Source of the DNA: Modestobacter sp. VKM Ac-2986
Lineage (GTDB): Bacteria > Actinomycetota > Actinomycetes > Mycobacteriales > Geodermatophilaceae
NCBI RefSeq assembly: GCF_026967795.1
Contig: NZ_JAPVBH010000002.1
Location: forward strand, 434,001-498,000
Length of the DNA stretch: 64,000 nucleotides
Reading direction: 5' to 3'
The notes under the pieces were generated by a model, which saw only the letters and a list, made by a program, of their open reading frames with translations, searched no databases and was not told the origin of the DNA. Both the position numbers and the translations under genes were made by a program. Below are positions 1-7,897 of the stretch, one piece after another; within the stretch, counting starts at the first letter, position 1, and every line of letters begins with the position of its first letter.

Positions 1-236
1 ACCCCGAGCTGGTCGGTGAGGTGCTGCGCGTCGTCCGGGAGGTCGCCGAGCAGGGCATGACGATCCTGATGGCCACCCACGAGATGGGCTTCGCCAAGCA
101 GGTCGCCGACACCATCGCCTTCCTCGACGCCGGCGTGGTGCTGGAGAGCGGCCCGCCCGCCCAGGTCCTCGCCGACCCGCAGGAGGCGCGCACCCGCCAG
201 TTCCTCGCCCGGGTCATCGACGCCGGACGCCTCTGA
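1..236 (+). CDS. Polar amino-acid ABC transporter ATP-binding protein, C-terminal part
   Basis: This is the 3' end of a GlnQ-like ATPase that energises uptake of a polar amino acid at the cytoplasmic face of the membrane. The frame is open from the left edge, so the start, Walker A and signature motifs lie outside the window. What remains shows the switch (H-loop) histidine in the motif MATHEMGFAKQVAD and the typical end of the family, a glycine/proline turn (ESGPPAQVL) followed by a short Arg-rich helix ending RQFLARVI. The tail matches the usual GlnQ/ArtP C terminus in length. The gene ends 2 bp before the convergent stop of the RNase H/phosphatase gene. Substrate specificity cannot be told from this fragment. 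Confidence 0.88.
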   Translation, partial: PELVGEVLRVVREVAEQGMTILMATHEMGFAKQVADTIAFLDAGVVLESGPPAQVLADPQEARTRQFLARVIDAGRL

Positions 237-238
237 CC

Positions 239-1333
239 TCAGCCGAGGTGCGACGTGTCGTTCACGAGGCGGACGCTGGTGCGGCCGTCGGAGGACCAGG
301 TGACCGTCGACAGCGAGGCTGCCTCCAGGAACACCCGGTGGACGACGTCGTCGCCGACCCCGAGCCCGGCGGCCAGCAGCAGCTTGATCGGCATCATGTG
401 GCTGACCAGGAGCACCGTCGTGCCGGCGTGCCGCTCCAGCACCCGGGCGCGGGCCCGGGCGACCCGGGTGGACACGTCGAGGACCGACTCACCGCTGGGC
501 GGCCGGACGTCGAGCGCCCCGGACCAGCGGCGGAAGGCCAGCGGGCTCTTCGACTGCGCCTCGTCGGCGGTCAGCCCCTCCCACGCACCGAAGTCCATCT
601 CGCGCAGGTCGCCGTCGACCTCGACCGGGACGCCGAGCACCTCCGCAGCGGCCTCGGCGGTCTGCCGGGTGCGCTGCAGCGGGGAGCAGACGATGACGTC
701 GATGCCGCGGCCGGCCAGGTGCCGGGCGGCCGCGGCGGCCTCCGCCCGTCCCAGCTCCGACAGCGGCAGGTCGCTGCTGCCGGAGAACCGGCGCTCGGGA
801 GTGTGCTCGGTGCGCCCGTGCCGCAGCAGGTGGGTGACCGTGGTGACCACCGGGGCCGGCTCGGTGACCGGCTGCAGGTCGTCCTCGACCACGACCGGCT
901 CGGTGGCCACGTCCCGGCGCACCGGCTTGCCGTCCATCGCCGAGTTGGCCAGCGCGTCGGCGGCACCGTTCTGCGCGCGCGGCACCCAGGTGTAGCGCAC
1001 CGAGCCCAGCTGCCGGGCGATGTCACGGGCCTGCACGGCCAGCTGCTTCATGTCCGGGTGCTTGATCTGCCAGCGGCCCGACATCTGCTCCACGACGAGC
1101 TTGGAGTCCATCCGCACCTCGACCTCGGCGGTCGGGTCCAGGTCCAGCACGGCCTGCAGCCCGGCGACCAGCCCGCCGTACTCGGCGACGTTGTTGGTCG
1201 CCCGGCCCACGGACTCCGCCCGCTCGGCCAGCACCCGCCCGGTGTCGGCGTCCCGCACGAGCGCCCCGTAGCCGGCCGGCCCGGGGTTGCCCCGCGATCC
1301 GCCGTCGGCCTCGACGATGAGCCGGCGGCTCAC
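239..1333 (-). CDS. Bifunctional RNase H / histidine phosphatase-family protein
   Basis: A two-domain protein of 364 residues, the actinobacterial Rv2228c type. Residues 1-135 are a type I RNase H that would cleave RNA in RNA:DNA hybrids: the catalytic acids are visible as D10 (VEADGGSRGNPG), E51 (NNVAEYGG), D76 (VRMDSKLV) and D126 (GAADALAN). After a Val/Pro-rich linker, residues about 165-364 are a phosphoglycerate-mutase-like histidine phosphatase with the LLRHGRTEH motif (H172) and a second histidine in VSHMMPIK. In mycobacteria the phosphatase half is linked to alpha-ribazole phosphate or acid phosphatase activity; the substrate here is not shown by the sequence. The start overlaps the stop of the zinc-ribbon gene by 4 bp (ATGA), so the two are probably translationally coupled. 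Confidence 0.93.
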   Translation of the reverse strand: MSRRLIVEADGGSRGNPGPAGYGALVRDADTGRVLAERAESVGRATNNVAEYGGLVAGLQAVLDLDPTAEVEVRMDSKLVVEQMSGRWQIKHPDMKQLAVQARDIARQLGSVRYTWVPRAQNGAADALANSAMDGKPVRRDVATEPVVVEDDLQPVTEPAPVVTTVTHLLRHGRTEHTPERRFSGSSDLPLSELGRAEAAAAARHLAGRGIDVIVCSPLQRTRQTAEAAAEVLGVPVEVDGDLREMDFGAWEGLTADEAQSKSPLAFRRWSGALDVRPPSGESVLDVSTRVARARARVLERHAGTTVLLVSHMMPIKLLLAAGLGVGDDVVHRVFLEAASLSTVTWSSDGRTSVRLVNDTSHLG

Positions 1334-2070
1334 AGCCCGGACTCGGCCGTGCGCACCAGGACCCGGTTGCAGTTCTCGCAGCGCAGCACGGTGTGCGGGT
1401 CGGCGTTGCGGTAGGAGGCCAGCTCGGTGCCGTAGAACTCGATCCGGCAGCCCTGGCAGCGGCGGGCCTTGAGCTCGGCGGCGCCGGTGCTGCCGGTCTG
1501 GGCGGCGACCCGGTCGTAGACCTTGAGCAGGTCGGCGGGGACCGTGGCGGCGATCTGGTCGCGCTTCGCCTGGTGCTGCTCGATGCCCTCGGCGATGACG
1601 GCGAACGCCGCGTCGCGGGCCTGCTCGGCGCGCTCCTGGTCGCCCTGCGCGCCGGCGAGCCCGGCCTGCGCCTCGGCCAGTGTGGTGTCGGCGGCCTCGC
1701 GGCGCTCCATCAGCTCGAGCACCTGGTCCTCCAGGTCGCCCTGCCGGCGGGCGAGGGACTCCAGCTCGTGCTGCAGGCCGGTGATCTCCTTCGGCGTCGC
1801 CCCGCCGGAGTCGATCCGCTGCTGGTCGCGGGCCGCGCGCTGGCGCACCGTGTCGACGTCGCCCTCCAGCCGCTTCTGCTCACGGTCCAGGTCACGGACG
1901 ACGGTCTCGGCCCGGACGACGTCGTCGGACAGGGTCCGCTGCGCCTGGACGGCGGCCTCGACGGCGGCGAGCTCGGGAAGGGTGCGCTTGCGGTGGGTGA
2001 GCTGCGCGAGCGCGACGTCCTCCGCAGCGAGGGCCAGCAGCTTCTGCTGGTCGAAGTGGTCAGCCTGCAC
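1330..2070 (-). CDS. Coiled-coil protein with C4 zinc ribbon (Rv2229c type)
   Basis: A 246-residue cytoplasmic protein. Residues about 10-165 are rich in Ala, Glu, Gln and Arg with heptad-like spacing and should form a long antiparallel coiled coil. The C terminus carries a zinc ribbon with cysteine pairs C205/C208 (CQGC) and C231/C234 (CENC). The family is conserved in actinobacteria and lies next to the RNase H/phosphatase gene in mycobacteria as well; a nucleic-acid-related role is often assumed but not established. It is the upstream partner of the RNase H/phosphatase gene, which it overlaps by 4 bp. Upstream, toward 2179-2260, lie two strong hairpins that end the preceding transcript, so this pair probably has its own promoter in 2071-2178. 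Confidence 0.9.
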   Translation of the reverse strand: MQADHFDQQKLLALAAEDVALAQLTHRKRTLPELAAVEAAVQAQRTLSDDVVRAETVVRDLDREQKRLEGDVDTVRQRAARDQQRIDSGGATPKEITGLQHELESLARRQGDLEDQVLELMERREAADTTLAEAQAGLAGAQGDQERAEQARDAAFAVIAEGIEQHQAKRDQIAATVPADLLKVYDRVAAQTGSTGAAELKARRCQGCRIEFYGTELASYRNADPHTVLRCENCNRVLVRTAESGL

Positions 2071-2178
2071 GTGGCCAACCTACCCGCGCCGCGACCGGCC
2101 GTGGACCACGCCGGGACGGCGCCCCCGCACCGAGCATCGGCCCCGACCCGGCACCTGGCGGGGTCCGGCCACCGCACC

Positions 2179-2260
2179 GACCGGTGGGCCGTGTCGCGCC
2201 ACGGCCCACCGGTCGGCGGGGCGGCTGCACCCCGGCCGCTCCACCGCCGAGCGGCCGGGG
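2179..2260 (-). terminator. Tandem hairpin terminator after the yellow-like ORF
   Basis: There are two perfect inverted repeats in the 200-bp gap. The first has 11-bp arms at 2230-2240 and 2250-2260 with a 9-nt loop, starting 8 bp after the stop codon at 2269. The second has 15-bp arms at 2179-2193 and 2200-2214 with a 6-nt loop. Neither is followed by a T run, as is common for actinobacterial terminators. They separate the yellow-like ORF from the zinc-ribbon gene on the same strand. Confidence 0.7.
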
Positions 2261-2268
2261 CCCGGGGG

Positions 2269-3906
2269 TCAGCGGGTCAGGCGCACCGGGCCGGCGTCGA
2301 TCGGCGTCCGGAGCAGGAGGTAGGGGTACACCCGCTCGTCGACCCCGCCGGCGTAGCGGGCCTGCCGGTGCAGCTGGTTGGCCGTCACGTAGAGGTGCCC
2401 GTCGGCGGCCACCGACATGGTGTCGGGCCACAGCAGCCGCTCGTCGTGCACGACGGTCTCGATCGCACCGTCGGGACGGCGGACGACGATCGCGTTCTGC
2501 TCCCCCGCGGTGGCGTAGAGGTTGCCGGCGTCGTCGGTCTCCAGGCCGTCGCCGGCGCTGCCCTTGTCGCCCTCGTCGACGACGGTGGCCGCGACCGCGT
2601 CGTCGTCCAGGCTGCGGTCGACCAGGGCGTCGGTGGCGACGCTGTACCAGTGCCGGGCGGCCAGCGGGCAGTACCAGAGGCGGGCGCCGTCGGCGGAGAT
2701 GGCGATGCCGTCGGAGCCCATGGCCACCGGCTGCGGCTCGGCGTCCGGGCTCTCCTGGGTGAGGAACGGCCGGCCCTCGACCATCAGCAGCAGGTCCGGC
2801 GGGACGACGGCCTTGGTGGAGGCGTGGTCGCGCAGCCGGCGCCAGGAGTCCCCGGTGGCCAGGTCGACGACGATGATCCCGTTCTCGCCGGAGTCCGCGG
2901 AGTCGGTGATGTAGGCGACGCCGACCTCGCCGCGGGAGAGGTCGAACCGGACGTCGTTGAGGTAGGTCGTCTCCAGCGCGACCTCCCGCGGGAAGACGAT
3001 CGTCTGCACCACCGTGTCGGTGGTCAGGTCGATGCAGACCAGCTTCGGCCCACCCACCTGCGTGGGCTGGAACAGCGGGGAGCCGGTGTCGAGGACCCAC
3101 AGCCGGTCGGCCGGGTCGACGACGATGCTCTGCACGCTGACGAACGCGGTCTCGTCGTCGTCCCCGCTGGGCGAGTTGAGCGCCTGGTCGGGGTAGGCCA
3201 CGGCCACCCCGTCCCGGATCTCGGCGACGGTGAACTCCACGTCGTCGCCCCACTTGGGGTAGTTCACGAAGACGCGCCCGGTGTGCGAGACCGAGACGCC
3301 GGTCGGCATCGGGCCGGACGTGAAGGCGTGCACCACCTCCAGCTCGCCGTAGGGGCGGTCGGTCTGCACGTCAGCTGACTGCGTCATGACCTCGCCCGTA
3401 CCCGCGCGCGCTCCCGTGACCCGTCGCGTCATCGCCACCCGAGGGCCGTGCCGGTCCAGGCCGAGCTCACCCTCCCGCCGCCGCAGCGCCTGCAGGGCCG
3501 CGGTCGGCTCGATGACCTCCCAGCCGTGCCGGGCGTAGAACGGGGCGTTCCACGGGACGTCGGCGTAGGTGAGCAGGGTGACGCGGTCGGCACCGTGCCC
3601 CCGCGCCACCTCGACGGCCGCGGCCAGCAGCGCCCCGCCGATGCCGCGCCGGCTGTGCGCGGGGTGCACCGACAGCTGCTCCAGGTGCACCGCGCCGTCC
3701 AGCAGCTCGAGGACGGCGAAGCCCTGCACCGGCTCGCCGACCACCAGCACCCGCCAGGACCGCGCCCGCTCCGCCGCGGTGGCCGGGGCCGGCAGGTCGG
3801 TGATCCCCAGCGGCACGAACAGCTCGTCGGCCGCCGCCTCGACGTCCGGCAGCTGCGCCAGGTCGTCGTCCCCGGCGTCCCGCACCTCGTGGCGACTGGT
3901 CGACAT
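2269..3906 (-). CDS. GNAT acetyltransferase joined in frame to a major-royal-jelly/yellow-like protein
   Basis: One uninterrupted frame holds two recognisable units. From the ATG at 3906, residues 1 to about 160 are a GNAT N-acetyltransferase: the acetyl-CoA-binding motif is QLSVHPAHSRRGIGGALL (residues 78-95) and APFYARHGWE ends the fold. From M174 (ATG at 3387) to residue 545 is a beta-propeller of the MRJP/yellow/SMP-30-like kind, with blocks such as QSIVVDPADRLWVLDTG, YLNDVRFD and GDGLETDDAGNLYATAGE. The propeller unit of 372 residues is full length on its own, and GGCGAGG lies just upstream of its ATG, so it may start independently. No stop codon separates the units, so either they are a true fusion or the GNAT frame reads through. 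Substrates are unknown. The alternative reading is two genes, 3387-2269 and a GNAT gene with a missed stop. Confidence 0.75.
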   Translation of the reverse strand: MSTSRHEVRDAGDDDLAQLPDVEAAADELFVPLGITDLPAPATAAERARSWRVLVVGEPVQGFAVLELLDGAVHLEQLSVHPAHSRRGIGGALLAAAVEVARGHGADRVTLLTYADVPWNAPFYARHGWEVIEPTAALQALRRREGELGLDRHGPRVAMTRRVTGARAGTGEVMTQSADVQTDRPYGELEVVHAFTSGPMPTGVSVSHTGRVFVNYPKWGDDVEFTVAEIRDGVAVAYPDQALNSPSGDDDETAFVSVQSIVVDPADRLWVLDTGSPLFQPTQVGGPKLVCIDLTTDTVVQTIVFPREVALETTYLNDVRFDLSRGEVGVAYITDSADSGENGIIVVDLATGDSWRRLRDHASTKAVVPPDLLLMVEGRPFLTQESPDAEPQPVAMGSDGIAISADGARLWYCPLAARHWYSVATDALVDRSLDDDAVAATVVDEGDKGSAGDGLETDDAGNLYATAGEQNAIVVRRPDGAIETVVHDERLLWPDTMSVAADGHLYVTANQLHRQARYAGGVDERVYPYLLLRTPIDAGPVRLTR

Positions 3907-4048
3907 GTCGGCACCCTGACACGTCGGCCAACCGACTCCCGAGAGGGCCGTGCTCGCGGACATGGCCCTCGGGGACCCACCCGAGTGGGCAGTTGCGGTC
4001 GTCGACACGTGGGGGGGCACCGCTCCGGACGGCACCCACTGCCCTCTC

Positions 4049-4073
4049 GGCCCCGCCTCAGCGGCAGCGGGGT
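4049..4073 (-). terminator. Hairpin after the ABC exporter gene
   Basis: An inverted repeat CCCCGC (4051-4056) / GCGGGG (4067-4072), extendable by G-T pairing, starts about 7 bp past the exporter stop codon at 4080. It is followed by no T run. It is a plausible but weak transcription terminator. Confidence 0.4.
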
Positions 4074-4079
4074 CCTGCC

Positions 4080-7000
4080 TCAGTCCATCAGCGGGTCGGC
4101 GTCCTCGTCCTCGGTGTAGGCGGCCCACAGGGCGGCGTAGGCGCCGCCGCGGGCGAGCAGGTCGTCGTGCGTGCCGACCTCCACCACCCGGCCGCCGTCC
4201 ATGACCGCGACCCGGTCCGCGCGGGCGGCGGTGGTGAGCCGGTGGGCGACGACCAGCGTCGTGCGCCGGCGGGCGACCGCGTCGGCGGCGCGGGTGACCG
4301 CGGCCTCGGTGGCCAGGTCCAGCGAGGCCGTCGCCTCGTCGAACAGCAGGACGTCGGGGTCGACCAGCTCGGCGCGGGCCAGCGCGAGCAGCTGGCGCTG
4401 GCCGGCCGACAGCGACCGGCCGCGCTCCCCCACCCGGGTGCGGTAGCCCTGCGGCAGCGCGGCCACCATCTCGTGCGCGCCGACCGCTCGGGCCGCGGCC
4501 TCCACCTCGGCGTCGGAGGCCTCCGGCCGGCCGTAGGCGATCGCGTCGCGCACCGAGCCGGAGAACAGGAACGCCTCCTGCGGGACGACGCCGAGCCGGC
4601 CGCGGTAGGCCAGCAGGTCCAGTGACCGCAGGTCCGCGCCGTCCACGCACACCGCACCCGACGTCGGGTCGTAGAAGCGGGCGACCAGCTTGACCACCGT
4701 GGACTTGCCCGCGCCGGTCTCGCCCACGAGCGCCAGCGTCTCCCCCGGTGCGACGGTCAGCGAGACGTCGCGCAGCGCGGGGGCGGGCGCACCGGCGTAG
4801 GCGAACGTGACGTCGGAGAGCTGCACCTCCCCACGCAGCCGGCCCACCGGGCGGGGGGCGACGGCGGCCGGGGTGGACGTCGGCAGCCGCAGCAGGTCCC
4901 GCAGCCGCCGCAGCCCGACCGCGGCCTGCTGGTAGCTGTCGAACACCTGCGACAGCTGCTGGACCGGGGAGAAGAACGTGTCGACGTAGAGCACGAAGGC
5001 GATCAGCACACCGGCGGTGATCGCCCCGTCGGACAGCCGGGCCGCACCGACCGCGAGCACCGCGGCGGCCGCGACCTCGGAGAGGAACTCGACGAACGGG
5101 AAGTAGATCGAGATGTAGCGCTGCGCCCGCAGCCGCACGTCCCGGTAGGCCTTGGCGTACCCGCGGAAGACGGCGGTGGAGTGCTCGGTGCGGTCGAACG
5201 CCTGGGTGACCCGCACCCCGGCGACGTCCTCCTGCAGCCGGGCGTTGACCGCGCTGACCCGCTCGCGGGCCTCGGTGTAGGCCGGCACCGACCGCGACCG
5301 GAACCAGACCGTGGTCACCACCAGCACCGGCAGCGTGGCCAGCAGCACCAGCGCCAGCTCGACGTCGAAGAGGAACAGCGCGACCAGCACCCCGACCAGG
5401 GTCAGCACGCTGATCACCGCGGTGGTCAGCCCGGTCTGCAGGAACGCCGACAGCGCGTCGACGTCCGTCGTCATCCGGGTCATGATCCGGCCGCCGAGCT
5501 CGCGCTCGTAGTAGTCCAGCCCCAGCCGCTGGAGCTGGGCGAAGGTCTTGACCCGCAGCGTGTAGAGCAGCCGCTCGCCGGTGCGCCCGGTCAGCCGGGC
5601 CGCCCCGCGGGCGACGAACAGGTCGACCACCACGACGGTGAACGCGATCGCGGCGACGCCCAGCAGCAGGGACGTCGACCGGGCGGCGATGCCGTTGTCG
5701 ACGCCCTCGCGCACCAGCGCGGGGATGGCCAGCTGCGCGGCGGTGTCGACGGCCACCAGCACGAGCGCCGCGACCAGCGCCCAGCGGAACGGGCGGATCA
5801 GCCGCCACAGCGTGAAGTCGGTGTCGGCGGCCCGGGCGCGCTCGGAGGGCACGTCGGGCCGGTCGTCGGCGGGCGGCAGCCTCTCGACCAACGCGGTGAG
5901 CGCCGCCGTGGGTGCCGCGGCCGCCATCGCCGAGCCGCGACCGCCGATCGAGGCGGCCGCCTCCCGCACCGGGGCGGCCTCGACCGGGGTGGGCTCGGGC
6001 CAGGCGGCGGCGGTGACGCCGTCGGCCGGGGCCGCGTCGAGCTCGGGCACGTCGCCGGTGCCCGACAGCAGCAGCCGGAACAGCGGCGAGCGGACCTCGA
6101 GCTCGGCCGCCGTCCCGACGTCGACGACCCGGCCGTCGTCGAGGACGGCGACCCGGTCGGCCAGCGCCAGCGTCGACCGGCGGTGCGCCACCAGCAGCGT
6201 CGTCCGGCCGTGGACGGCGGTGCGCAGCGCGGTGTGGATGCGGGCCTCGACCGCGGCGTCGACGGCGGAGGTCGCGTCGTCGAGCACCAGCACCCGGGGG
6301 TCGGTGAGCAAGGCCCGGGCCAGCGCGACCCGCTGCCGCTGCCCGCCGGACAGCGTCAGGCCCTGCTCCCCGACGACGGTGTCGTAACCGTCGGGCAGGT
6401 CGGAGATGAAGCCGTCGGCCTGCGCGGCCCGGGCGGCGGCGCGCACCTCGGCGTCGGAGGCGTCGGGCCGGCCGAAGGCGATGTTGGACCGCACCGTGTC
6501 GGAGAACAGGAAGCTGTCCTCGAACACCACGCCCAGCGCCGAGCGCAGCGACCCGGTGTCCAGGTCGCGGACGTCGACCCCGCCGACCCGCAGCGCGCCG
6601 GCGGAGACGTCGTAGAAGCGCGGCAGCAGCGACACGACGGTGGACTTGCCCGACCCCGAGGAGCCGACCAGGGCGAGGGTCTCCCCCGGCTCGACCCGCA
6701 GCGAGACGCCGCGCAGCACCGGCCGGTCGGGCGTGTGGCCGAAGGTGACGTCATCGAGCTCGACGGTCAGCGGGCCGGCCGGCAGCCGCTGGTCACCGGA
6801 GACCAGGGTGGGCCGGGCGTCGATGACCTCCAGCACCCGCTCGACCCCGGCGCGGGCCTGCTGGCCGATGGTGAGCACGGCGGCGAGCTGCCGCACCGGC
6901 GACACCAGCGCAGCCAGGTAGGTGGCGAAGGCCAGGAAGGTGCCGAGTGAGATCGACCCGCGCAGCGCCAGCCACCCGCCCAGGGCCAGCACGCCGACCT

Positions 7001-7814
7001 GCCCGAGCGCCGGGACCGCCTGCAGCAGCGGGTTGTAGCGGGCGGTGAACCGGACGACGCGCATCCGGGCGCCGAAGAGCGTGCGGGCGCCGTCGTCGAT
7101 CCGGTCGAGCTCGCGGTCCTCCTGGCCGAAGCCCTTGACCACCCGGACGCCGGTGACGGCGGCCTCCACGTCACCGGCCACCTCCCCGGCCTGCTGCTGG
7201 GCGGCCCAGTTGGCCGGGAACAGGTCGCGCCTGGACCGCAACGCCAGCCACCACAGCGCCGGCCCGACCGCCAGCGCCACGACGGTGAGCAGCGGGGACA
7301 GCCAGGCCATCACGCCCAGGGAGACCACGAACAGCAGCGCGTTGCCGGTCAGGTTGGGCAGGAACGCCAGCAGCCCCTGCACCAGGGTGATGTCGCTGAT
7401 CGAGCGGCTGACCGCCTGCCCGGTCTGCAGCCGGTCCTGACCCGGGCCGTCGAGCCGGGACAGCGCGGCGTGGACGTCGTTGCGCAGGTCGTACTGCACG
7501 TCCAGCGACAGCCGCCCGGCCAGGTACCGGCGCACGAACCCGGCGCCGAAGCGCAGCAGCCCGGCGAGCACCAGCGCGACGACGAAGGGCGTGACGTCGG
7601 CGTCGCCGGCGACCACCCGGTCGACGACGGCGCGGGTCAGCAGCGGGGCGACCGCGGCGATCACCGAACCGACCAGCGCGGCGGTGAACGCCCCGACCAG
7701 GTCGCCCCGGTGCCGCAGGCAGTAGCCGACGAGGCGCTTCAGCCAGCCGCCCTCGGGCACCGGGGCCTCGTCGCGGGAGCGGGTGCTGGGGGCGCGCTGG
7801 GCAGTGGCCGTCAC
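4080..7814 (-). CDS. Fused double ABC exporter (TMD-NBD-TMD-NBD)
   Basis: This 1244-residue protein contains both halves of an ABC exporter in one chain, the arrangement of mycobacterial Rv0194. Each half has a six-helix membrane domain followed by an ATPase. Half 1 shows Walker A VGSSGSGKST (about residue 383), signature LSGGQRQR, Walker B VLVLDDATSAVD and H-loop VAHRRSTL. Half 2 shows VGETGAGKST (about 1027), LSAGQRQL, VLLFDEATASLD and VAHRLTT. In half 1 the catalytic glutamate after Walker B is Asp (DD rather than DE), as in asymmetric heterodimeric exporters with one degenerate ATP site. It probably exports lipids or drugs. I chose the GTG at 7814 (VTATAQRAP) because the longer frame to 7922 overlaps the divergent FUSC gene. 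The start codons of the two genes are 83 bp apart and must share a promoter region. Confidence 0.92.
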   Translation of the reverse strand: MTATAQRAPSTRSRDEAPVPEGGWLKRLVGYCLRHRGDLVGAFTAALVGSVIAAVAPLLTRAVVDRVVAGDADVTPFVVALVLAGLLRFGAGFVRRYLAGRLSLDVQYDLRNDVHAALSRLDGPGQDRLQTGQAVSRSISDITLVQGLLAFLPNLTGNALLFVVSLGVMAWLSPLLTVVALAVGPALWWLALRSRRDLFPANWAAQQQAGEVAGDVEAAVTGVRVVKGFGQEDRELDRIDDGARTLFGARMRVVRFTARYNPLLQAVPALGQVGVLALGGWLALRGSISLGTFLAFATYLAALVSPVRQLAAVLTIGQQARAGVERVLEVIDARPTLVSGDQRLPAGPLTVELDDVTFGHTPDRPVLRGVSLRVEPGETLALVGSSGSGKSTVVSLLPRFYDVSAGALRVGGVDVRDLDTGSLRSALGVVFEDSFLFSDTVRSNIAFGRPDASDAEVRAAARAAQADGFISDLPDGYDTVVGEQGLTLSGGQRQRVALARALLTDPRVLVLDDATSAVDAAVEARIHTALRTAVHGRTTLLVAHRRSTLALADRVAVLDDGRVVDVGTAAELEVRSPLFRLLLSGTGDVPELDAAPADGVTAAAWPEPTPVEAAPVREAAASIGGRGSAMAAAAPTAALTALVERLPPADDRPDVPSERARAADTDFTLWRLIRPFRWALVAALVLVAVDTAAQLAIPALVREGVDNGIAARSTSLLLGVAAIAFTVVVVDLFVARGAARLTGRTGERLLYTLRVKTFAQLQRLGLDYYERELGGRIMTRMTTDVDALSAFLQTGLTTAVISVLTLVGVLVALFLFDVELALVLLATLPVLVVTTVWFRSRSVPAYTEARERVSAVNARLQEDVAGVRVTQAFDRTEHSTAVFRGYAKAYRDVRLRAQRYISIYFPFVEFLSEVAAAAVLAVGAARLSDGAITAGVLIAFVLYVDTFFSPVQQLSQVFDSYQQAAVGLRRLRDLLRLPTSTPAAVAPRPVGRLRGEVQLSDVTFAYAGAPAPALRDVSLTVAPGETLALVGETGAGKSTVVKLVARFYDPTSGAVCVDGADLRSLDLLAYRGRLGVVPQEAFLFSGSVRDAIAYGRPEASDAEVEAAARAVGAHEMVAALPQGYRTRVGERGRSLSAGQRQLLALARAELVDPDVLLFDEATASLDLATEAAVTRAADAVARRRTTLVVAHRLTTAARADRVAVMDGGRVVEVGTHDDLLARGGAYAALWAAYTEDEDADPLMD

Positions 7815-7897
7815 GAAGCGGCGAGGGTGAGCGGCACGACGTCCAGTGTGCGACTCCCCCGGCGGCCGCGCCGCCGACGGGGTGGGAGGGTGGCGCG

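Noticed and set aside
1393-3378. 661-codon plus-strand frame opposite the zinc-ribbon and yellow-like genes
   Set aside because: Composition is Val/Gly/Asp/Arg-rich without domain structure, and it is antisense to clearly conserved genes; a high-GC shadow frame.
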